From the NCBI GenBank assembly GCA_038030265.1, contig CM075939.1:26207253-26271252 (forward strand): a stretch of DNA of 64,000 nt, written 5' to 3'. Both the position numbers and the translations under genes were made by a program. Below are positions 57,389 through 64,000 of this stretch, piece after piece; within the stretch, counting starts at the first letter, position 1; each line of letters starts with the position of its first letter. Below the pieces are notes generated by a model. It made no database searches, had not been told where the DNA came from, and saw nothing but the letters and a program-made list of their open reading frames with translations. This DNA comes from Corythucha ciliata. Taxonomy: Eukaryota; Arthropoda; Insecta; Hemiptera; Tingidae.

Positions 57389-59960
57389 CCAGGTCGCAAA
57401 ATCTGCAAATGTCCGTGTCAGACTTCTCCATTAGTCTGAGTGTATATCGAAGGGCACAATGTCCCGTTAGCAGTCCCACCAAGATTCTAAGGTCTCCTCG
57501 GCTCAGAGAGATCAGGCCCTTCTCCGATCGTCCCTTTGGAGTGACAAAGAGCTTGGCCTGCCTGAGACCTGGTTGTCTAACCCAGTGTTCACGATGCCTC
57601 TCGTCCAACCACGCCTGCACCTGCCTCTTCGTGAAGGACTTCGTGACCCCGAGACTTGGCTCCGGGCCCACGTAAGGCATCTCTGATCCTCTCTTCGCGA
57701 GTTGATCTGCCATTTCATTCCCCTCAAACCCCTTGTGACCCGGCACCCACTTCAAAGTAAGGCTGTTTGCCGTTGCCACAGGCCTGAGGGCTTCAAGACA
57801 TCCCCAAACTAGCTTCGAATTCACGACACTTGAGCTTCGGGCTTTAAGAGCCGCCTGGCTGTCAGACAGGATAAAGATATTCGCTTTCCGGAGACCCCTC
57901 TCACTAATCTTCCGCGCACAGTCTTCTATAGCATAGATCTCCGCCTGAAAGATGGTGGCGGTCGTCCCAAGGGACTCCCAATGCTGAAGCCTGGGGCCAA
58001 AGACCCCAATGCCAGCACCCCCATCCTTCACAGATCCATCAGTATACCATACTTGCGTGCCGGGCTTAAACCTCGGCAAACCCTTATCCCAAAGGTCGCG
58101 GTTGCTTATGTCGACCTTAAAGGGTTTTTCAAAATCCATCCTCACATGCATGAGATCCGTAACGACTTCAGCCGCCTCACTACATGCAACTTCCTCCAGA
58201 ACACGCAAGTGCCCAACCTGGACACCCCGCTTCACGTACTCCGCCCGCAGCAGTCTCACCGCCGCCATATATGCAGTCGCCTGCACATGAAAGTGCAGGG
58301 GAGGCATGTCCAGTAACACCTCCATGGCTGCCGTCGGGCACGAATGCATAGCACCCGTTATTCCAAGACAGGCCTGGCGCTGCAACTTACTCAGCAAGGC
58401 CTGGACTGTCCCTTGTTTTGTCTTCTGCCACCATAGGAGTGAGCCATAGGTGACGATAGGCCTAACAACGGCTGTATACAGCCACAACACCATTTTTGAC
58501 TTTAGACCCCATGTTTGGCCAAACATTTTCCGACCAGCCCACAATGCGAACGTGGCCTTATTCAGCACCCTCTTGATATGCGAGGTCCATTTGAGCCCCT
58601 GATCCAGGGTAACTCCAAGGTACTTGACTTCTTTTCCTACTCTCAACACTTCTCCATTCAGTCGAACTACCTTTAATGCCAGCTTCCTCCGCCTGGTAAA
58701 CGCAACAAGGGTGGTCTTCTCAGGGTTAACCCTGAGACCATGCCTGCTGCACCATCGCTGCACTATGTTAAGGGCACCCTGCATCCTACTGGATATGGTA
58801 TCATCAAATTTGCCCCTAACTAGAATCGCAAGGTCATCCGCGTAACCAACTACCTCATAACCCTGCTCCTTTAGGATAGCGAGAAGCTCGTCCACCACGA
58901 GCAACCAGAGCAAAGGAGAGAGCACACCCCCCTGGGGACACCCCCTTGAGGGCAACACGGAAACAGTCTCCCCTCCCAGCTCCGAAGTCACGACGCGGCA
59001 TTCCAGCATCCCCTTGATCCATTTCACTGAAGATGGATCAACACCTCTGCTCCTTACTGCAGCCTCCATAGAGTCATAGGTGGTGTTATCAAAAGCACCA
59101 CCTATGTCCAGGAAGCAGCCCAGCGCAGTTTCTTTCGCCTCCAGAGATTTCTCAACCTTACCCACCAGTTCGTTTAGGGCGGTCTCAGTAGACTTGCCCG
59201 CCTGGTAGGCATGCTGCCCCCTCTGGATTGGTTTAATTTTAAGGCAACCGTCCTTGATATCCAGGCCAATTACCTTTTCCATTGTTTTAAGGAGGAAGGA
59301 CATGAGGCTTATGGGTCGGTACGCCTTTGCCTGGGCCGAGGAGTTTGCTCCCGACTTAGGAATGAACACAACCCTGACCTCCCTCCATGCCTTCGGTATA
59401 TACGATAATGCATAACTTGCCCTAAATATCCTTCTGAGACGCGGCTCCAGGACCTCCAGGCCACGCTGTAGCATGACCGGGAATATCCCGTCCGGCCCAG
59501 GGGATTTATAGGGCTTAAATGAGTCGATAGCCCATTTAATTTTCGCGGGCGTAAACAATTTCCCCGATGCGCTCCGTATTGCATTATTTGCTGGCTGGCA
59601 GTCAGCCACCACTTCGCCCTGAACATCTGAGGCCCCTGCATCCCTGGAATCAGGAAAATGACTTCGCAGGAGGACCTCCAGGGTCTCTTTAGCGCTCTCG
59701 GTATACGCCCCATCTGCCTTTTTTATTAGACCAATTTGGCCCGGGCTCTCTTTGGACAGGACCCTCTGTAGTCTGCCCATAACGGACACATTCCGGGACC
59801 GCTGAATTGATCGCCTCCGCCCTATCGAGATCGGCGTGGCACTGAATGTCCAGGTCCATCTCAGACAACTCCTGTTCAAGATGCCCCCTAAAGCCCTCCC
59901 AATCCGCGTTCTTGGGATTCCGATACTCTGTACTTCTAACCCTAGGAAACTCGACCTCAA
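57351..59960 (-). CDS. LINE ORF2, RT and RNase H part
   Basis: This is a long open stretch of 869 codons. After some out-of-frame residues the true frame begins near SVMGRLQRVLSKESPGQ. RT motifs follow: KSPGPDGIFPVML (about residue 170), AYRPISLMSFLLKTMEK, GCPQGGVLSPLLW, the catalytic GYADDLAIL near residue 373 and KYLGVTLDQGL. The RNase H domain spans about 638-770 with WYTDGSVKDGG, FQAEIYAIEDC, LSDSQAALKA and VPGHKGFEGNEMADQLAK. CRFCDLG at the end is the first half of a zinc finger, cut by the MITE insertion. The frame runs into the MITE and stops there. Confidence 0.85.
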   Translation of the reverse strand: MRSSFLGLEVQSIGIPRTRIGRALGGILNRSCLRWTWTFSATPISIGRRRSIQRSRNVSVMGRLQRVLSKESPGQIGLIKKADGAYTESAKETLEVLLRSHFPDSRDAGASDVQGEVVADCQPANNAIRSASGKLFTPAKIKWAIDSFKPYKSPGPDGIFPVMLQRGLEVLEPRLRRIFRASYALSYIPKAWREVRVVFIPKSGANSSAQAKAYRPISLMSFLLKTMEKVIGLDIKDGCLKIKPIQRGQHAYQAGKSTETALNELVGKVEKSLEAKETALGCFLDIGGAFDNTTYDSMEAAVRSRGVDPSSVKWIKGMLECRVVTSELGGETVSVLPSRGCPQGGVLSPLLWLLVVDELLAILKEQGYEVVGYADDLAILVRGKFDDTISSRMQGALNIVQRWCSRHGLRVNPEKTTLVAFTRRRKLALKVVRLNGEVLRVGKEVKYLGVTLDQGLKWTSHIKRVLNKATFALWAGRKMFGQTWGLKSKMVLWLYTAVVRPIVTYGSLLWWQKTKQGTVQALLSKLQRQACLGITGAMHSCPTAAMEVLLDMPPLHFHVQATAYMAAVRLLRAEYVKRGVQVGHLRVLEEVACSEAAEVVTDLMHVRMDFEKPFKVDISNRDLWDKGLPRFKPGTQVWYTDGSVKDGGAGIGVFGPRLQHWESLGTTATIFQAEIYAIEDCARKISERGLRKANIFILSDSQAALKARSSSVVNSKLVWGCLEALRPVATANSLTLKWVPGHKGFEGNEMADQLAKRGSEMPYVGPEPSLGVTKSFTKRQVQAWLDERHREHWVRQPGLRQAKLFVTPKGRSEKGLISLSRGDLRILVGLLTGHCALRYTLRLMEKSDTDICRFCDLGGDSVTRKIYVS

Positions 59961-60614
59961 ACGAAATCAGTCTATGGTCAGACATTGATGTTTCTGACAT
60001 GACTTTCCAATCTCTGACACTATTGGCCAAAAACTGGCTAGCCAGAGTAACATCCAGGACCTCACTCCTCGCACTTGTCACGAAAGTAGGGATCGAGCCC
60101 TGATTTACCCCACCAGGTCATGCGTCATCAAAAATTGAAAGAGTGACTCACCCCTGGCGTTGACATCTGTACTTCCCCAGATGGTATGGTGAGCATTCGC
60201 ATCACAACCCACAATCAGCTGCAGGTTCCTCGCGCTGCAGTACAGGACCAAACGCTGAAGCTCCTCCGGCGGCGTCACCTCAGCGTCCCCCGGGAAGTAC
60301 GCGGAAGCTACCACACACCTCCGGGTCCGGTCCTCGTCCTTGGCTTCCAGGATGACTGCTGTCAAATCTCTGCACAGAAATTCTGGCATAGTTAAAAATT
60401 TCACTGCGGGACTTAGAAGCAGTGCAGTTCGTGGCCGCTCCTCATCCCTACAGTAAACCAGCTTACCTGCTGTCGCAGAGAGGCCCTTGACCTGCCTCTC
60501 CCATGCCCATGGCTCCTGAACCATGGCGACGTCATAGCTTCCCCCAGTGAACACCCTACTCAAGGCGGCCGACGCCGCTGCCGCACGATGCAGATTCACC
60601 TGGAGGAAGCGCAA
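59689..60614 (-). pseudogene. LINE ORF2, endonuclease part with frame breaks
   Basis: The apurinic-type endonuclease starts LRFLQVNLHRAAAASAAL and contains VQEPWAW, the GCDANAHHTIWGS motif and, after a one-base break near 60105, LDVTLAS and SDHRLISFEVE. These correspond to the N-Q-E...D-A-N-x-H...S-D-H catalytic signature. A second break near 59815 leads into the RT frame. The first codons overlap the end of ORF1 by about 18 bases in another frame, as in other two-ORF LINEs. There is no clear ATG at the start; TTG precedes RFLQVN. Confidence 0.75.
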
Positions 60615-61923
60615 CCCCGTAGCATCGCCTTACTTGGAGTAGGGTGGGGTTTCCGTGCCCGACCTGCCGCCTTCGGGACTCTTTCACCCCCCGCTGGTCC
60701 GACACTATCACCTCTCTCCCCCGCTTTGCTAGTCGATGGCCTAGCATTTGAGGGAGCTACCTGCGTTGACTGCCCGGATGCCGTGGCGCCAACCGCTGTT
60801 CCCACAGATAGCTCTTCCTGCCGCGGTGCGGGGGTGGGACCCCGCACAGCAGCGGCTACCTGATCCACCTCCATCGGCTGCTGCCGGGGGCCGGAGGATG
60901 ATCCTTCCCCCTTCCGAGCCTTAGGCCGGATGGTCCCCTTGCCGAACCTGATGTGGACTGCATTATTCCTTTCCAGGATCTTCGCCGACTCTTCATCGAT
61001 GAGCAGGGTCATCAACAAAGCCGGCGTGCCCTGAGGCACACTCCTGGACAGTACCTTCCACTGTCCCACATTTAACCCCCGATTTTGGAGCATGAGGAAC
61101 TGAAGGACTTGCTCATTCCCCAGATCCGCGCACTTCGGGAGAAATGCAACCGCCACCCTAGGCTTGGGCAGCTTACTCCCCTCAACCACCTTCAACCTTG
61201 CCCCCTCCCAGGGTACGATACTTTCAACGAGCGACTTTAACCAAACAGCCGTCCCGTCGTCCTCGCAGGTGATGGATAGCCATCCCCTCCTTCGCACCAG
61301 ACCATCAAACTGGGGCACTACCTCCCCAGCTTTAGGTTCCAGCGCAACAATAGCAGCTTCAATGCTCCTTTCCAGGGCCTCAAGCTGGTCGTCCAAGAGG
61401 AGGACTGCTGGGTAGTCTCTATGAACCACACCAAGCTTCCTTCCCTTGAGCGCTCCGGTGTACGAAGGACCCTGTGCGGTCGTCCTTCGCTTCTTTTTCA
61501 CGGCTCCCTCCGGAGTCGTCTCTGCCCTGGCGGCTTCCGGTTCCTCCCCCTTCTTCCGAACCAGCCACAAAAACGTCGCCTCTGATCCCTGTTCAGGCCA
61601 GAGACGTATTTGTCAAAATCAGCGATCTCCTGGTCTCCAGGCGCCGCTGTTGCGGGATCGACGGGTTCGGATACCGTTCCCTGACCCGCTTGTAATTCGG
61701 GTACGCCGGATACCGGCGAACCCGAGAGGGAGACTGCTCCCTCAGCGACACCACCGTCGGTTTCGGGCTCAACCACCTCCATTGAGGTGGTCTCCCCCGT
61801 CATCCCCGCGGTGCCGGGCTGAGCAGGCTTAGGACTACTGAGAAGCTCGTCCTCAACCTGCTCCAGGGTTATGAATCCTGGGTTTGTCGATGTAAAACGG
61901 TCGCGATCCATAAACGGTCCCAC
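60596..61923 (-). pseudogene. LINE ORF1 (DUF4780-like), one frameshift
   Basis: The N-terminal 120 residues (from MGPFMDRDRF at 61923) are acidic and proline-rich. A frame change occurs near 61580, in the run GTTTTTG after LNRDQRRR, and the second frame continues WLVRKKGEE to 60596. The conserved core includes LPKPRVAVAFLPK, LQNRGLNVGQWKVLSR and LLMTLLIDEESAKIL, resembling the DUF4780 domain found in ORF1 of LOA-type elements. No CCHC knuckles are seen. The C-terminal tail is Ser/Pro/Arg-rich. The protein should bind element RNA. The domain name is from memory of the pattern. Confidence 0.65.
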
Positions 61924-62490
61924 GAGCAGCTAGGGAAATAAAAGTCACCCACGGCAGAGCCCCGCATGACGTGGGAAGGCTTAATACTCAGGGAGGTCGT
62001 CTGGTATCCCTGAGGCTCCGTTAAATACACAGCTCACCCTGTGTCACGCACCCTTCGGCACGGATCGCATAACGCCTTGGGTTGGTAGCGAGTTCTTTTA
62101 AGACCGTGCCCTCGCCACTACACGGCCCATACCCCTCCTCCATTTGTTAAGAGAATTCTCCGTAACAGGGCCGCCAACCGTGCCGCGGATGCCACAGCAC
62201 GGCGCGTCAAAGACGCCGGGAAGGCTGGAGGTCGGAGTTGGGTGGTCAGTGGCTAGCTGCACCAAAATGCATGGTGCCGTATTTTTAAAAGACGCCATGA
62301 AATACACGGCGTCAACGCATAACCACCCCATTTGACCCCAACTCCAATATCTAGTCAACAATACACCACCTACTCGTGACAGAAGAAGGCTCAAGAGAAA
62401 AAGAACAACCGACTTATTGGGATGAACTATGGTGCTACTCCACAACAAAAGGACCTGTGATAATTGAAACCTGCTCTGTGATAACTAAAA
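61924..62490 (-). other. LINE 5' untranslated region
   Basis: GC-rich, with a 116-codon open frame (62098-62448) that has no recognisable domain. Near its outer end are three imperfect copies of CTGTGATAA about 26 bases apart. It probably carries the internal promoter of the LINE. Confidence 0.45.
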
Positions 62491-62968
62491 ACCTATCTGT
62501 GATAAACCTAACTAATTTTGCATCCAAATCAAGGTGACTAAACTGTTCTATAGGTGCTGCAGATTTTCCCCTGTCCATCTGGCTGGAGGGGTGAGGACTG
62601 ACGTCACCAGCAGTCCTTTACTCCCGATTGCTTACCCTAGAGCAGCAGAGCAAGTTAATTTTGAAATTGAAGCATATGAATGCTAAAAAAATCACAACCC
62701 AATAACAATTAATAATGTACTGGGTCAAGCGCAAAGGCGGTTGGGACTGCTCATGACGTAGGTGAAGGACAGTAATGGCCGAAGATCTGAGGTACCTATA
62801 GAAAGTTTAGTCACCTTGATCCAAATAGTGAAAAAATAAGACAAAATCAATTGAGTGAGGCGTGTCAATGGACACCCATCACTCGTCAAGTGCCGCGTGA
62901 ATTAGATTCAACCAATCTACCAATGTTAGTTGGATCACAGCTCCAATGTATTATAATACAATAAAAGT
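62490..62968 (+). mobile_element. 3' end of the Jockey-like element, resumed
   Basis: After the LINE, the plus-strand sequence with the MITE removed gives LILHP, then SEKIRQNQLSEA and VPRELDSTNLP, like the HPN...PRDL tail of Jockey pol. It ends with AATAAAAG (62958-62965) and an A-rich tail interrupted by C (62978-63015). It fits the continuation of the fragment at 56070-56837. Confidence 0.5.
62530..62818 (-). mobile_element. hAT-like MITE, copy 2, 8-bp duplication
   Basis: This 289-bp element matches 15084-15367 in the opposite orientation. It is flanked by ATCCAAAT at 62522-62529 and 62819-62826. The match covers the full length with roughly 90% identity by eye, including CAGCAGAGCAAGTTAATTTT and GGTTGGGACTGCTCATGACG. 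Confidence 0.85.
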
Positions 62969-63020
62969 TTTTCTTCTTAAAAAAAAAAAACAAAAAACAA
63001 AAAAAAACAAAAAACACGAG
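62969..63020 (+). repeat. A-rich tail with AAAAAAC units
   Basis: A run of A followed by several CAAAAAA units. It probably descends from the poly(A) tail of the Jockey-like element on the plus strand. Confidence 0.65.
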
Positions 63021-63454
63021 CCCGCGGCCAGCGCTCTCTCATTCGATTAGTTGCAACTTCTCTTCTTTCTACTTTCCTTACCGAATTGGTTGCCACACTG
63101 TTTACCGAAGTTCCATGGAGGGAGCAAAGAAAAATACAGCTAGAGGGGCTGATCACAGGAGGGCGAGGTCCACGTTTAACTTGACGGGCTATGAATAGAG
63201 AGATTTTGAAAAACGTTCTTCACATCTTTTTGAAATTCCACCAATCAGTGGTTCCATACCCCAGCAACCGTTGGACTAATTTTCAGCAACCGTTGGTCTA
63301 ATGTGAGATTTTGAATGAAGTAAACTGAAAAGTAAAAACCAAAATATTGATTTCGTTTGCTGAAAATAAATTTTTGCCGTTTAGCTCTCTAAAAAGCCAA
63401 TTTCGCTGATTAATGCACTCTAAAAAACTTCTTTCGCGGGTCTCACTTTTTTTC

Positions 63455-63487
63455 TAGTAAAACGAGGAGGAAAGCCCAGAAGAAACT
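63455..63487 (-). repeat. Fragment of the LINE 3' UTR
   Basis: AAAGCCCAGAAGAAACTA in this place matches GGGAAGCCCAGAAGAAACTA at 56886-56907, the last 30 bases before the LINE poly(A). Only this small end remains. Confidence 0.5.
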
Positions 63488-63850
63488 AGGTCTGTTCGCG
63501 GAGAAAAAGTGTAGGGTAGTGTAGTGTAGTGTAGTGTAGGGCAGGTTGGGGTAGCTGGTGTAGGCGAGGGCAGCGAGGATTTTTTTGTTAAGCGAACGTT
63601 TTCAGAGCAGCCAGTGTAAATTATGACAGTCGTGATATTTTCTCACTCCTGTGCATGTTAGATAAGAGTTGTCAATTTATAACAAAAAATTGGAGTAACT
63701 TCGGGCAGCCCGGAGTAGCTCTGATCTCATCGCGAACGCCCTACACTCGCTACACTGTCTACACTAACAACACTCGTCTGCTCGCAAACGCTTTTCGGGC
63801 GCCCGAGTGTACCCTCGGGCAACCTAGTGTAACTTCGCGAACAGACCTAT
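63487..63850. mobile_element. MITE with TAGGTCTGTTCGCG ends
   Basis: The left end TAGGTCTGTTCGCGGAG pairs with the inverse at the right (CTTCGCGAACAGACCTA). Near the left arm is a GTGTA microsatellite (63508-63540), and CACTC/ACACT motifs near the right arm partly mirror it. There is no coding capacity. Confidence 0.65.
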
Positions 63851-63939
63851 AATATAAGTAAACAGAGAAAGTGATCATAATTATGGTGGCAGCATTGTTA
63901 ATAAAAACACAAATTTTTTTGTTTGCTGCTGTTTTAAAT

Positions 63940-64000
63940 AGACGTCGAATTTTAAAAACTAATTCGAGTCGTTCAAAAATCAAATTTCGTGATTTTGGCT
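63940..64000 (-). repeat. Start of another family C ~30-bp array
   Basis: The last bases (TCGTTCAAAAATCAAATTTC then GTGATTTTGGCT) match the reverse orientation of the family C unit. The array probably continues beyond the window. Confidence 0.45.

Larger units (their letters stand above)
56838..62490 (-). mobile_element. LOA/R1-like LINE, nearly full length
   Basis: The element is read on the minus strand from a 5' region at about 62490 to an A-tail (56838-56868, T on plus). It has ORF1 (61923-60596, one frame break) and ORF2 with endonuclease, reverse transcriptase, RNase H and a terminal zinc-finger region (60614 down to about 56960, two frame breaks plus an inserted MITE). RNase H after RT and the ORF1 type point to the LOA/I/R1 group. 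The 5' limit is set by three copies of CTGTGATAA text near 62450-62510 and is approximate. The element is GC-richer than the host DNA. Confidence 0.8.

Overview
The window looks like nuclear genomic DNA from an animal, most likely an arthropod (insect or crustacean); the species cannot be fixed from the sequence. The reasons are multi-exon genes with short GT-AG introns, an Argonaute-1 gene with the linker wording typical of arthropod Ago1, two mitochondrial ribosomal protein genes, and a mix of Copia, Jockey-like and LOA/R1-like retroelements. Most of the sequence is AT-rich and repeat-dominated, with many G or C homopolymer runs. The LINE at 57-62 kb is visibly GC-richer than its surroundings.

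Real host genes occupy only three islands. (1) 10.2-11.1 kb, minus strand: MRPL53 in three exons, followed 23 bases after its stop codon by a 62-residue single-pass membrane protein ORF, which looks like a dicistronic transcript. (2) 18.8-25.3 kb, plus strand: an almost complete Ago1 in 14 recognised coding exons carrying the N, PAZ, MID and PIWI domains and an intact DEDH catalytic set; only the extreme N-terminal exon(s) were not found. (3) 32.2-34.3 kb: MRPL32 on minus, a head-to-head 82-residue membrane ORF on plus whose start codon overlaps that of MRPL32 in one CATG, and a six-exon phospholipid-hydroperoxide-type glutathione peroxidase with a mitochondrial presequence exon and a second in-frame start for a cytosolic form.

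The rest is mobile and repetitive DNA. I count at least fifteen inverted-repeat (MITE or foldback) elements, several with clean target site duplications: TA (mariner-like), TAA with the start of a Harbinger-type transposase, TTAA (two families), 8-bp (hAT-like, two copies), 9-10-bp (MULE/Merlin-like) and 5-bp. A 350-450-bp dispersed repeat occurs four times. Four families of very degenerate tandem repeats of about 30 bp (7.0-8.5, 15.9-16.6, 23.8-24.5, 27.3-29.1, 29.9-30.9, 35.7-38.1, 48.4-48.8 kb) share a CGCGAA(A)TT core, and at least two arrays switch to the reverse orientation in the middle, as in Foldback-type transposon arms.

The right-hand 12 kb is a nested transposon graveyard: a broken Copia element (52.4-55.6 kb, minus) beside a 5'-truncated Jockey-like element (plus). 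The Jockey element is split by a LOA/R1-like LINE (minus, about 56.84-62.49 kb), which itself carries a 252-bp MITE; a second MITE sits in the Jockey tail. Stretches not listed (for example 9.5-10.2, 11.1-12.7, 39.3-41.0, 42.6-43.9, 49.1-52.0 kb) showed no gene I could support.
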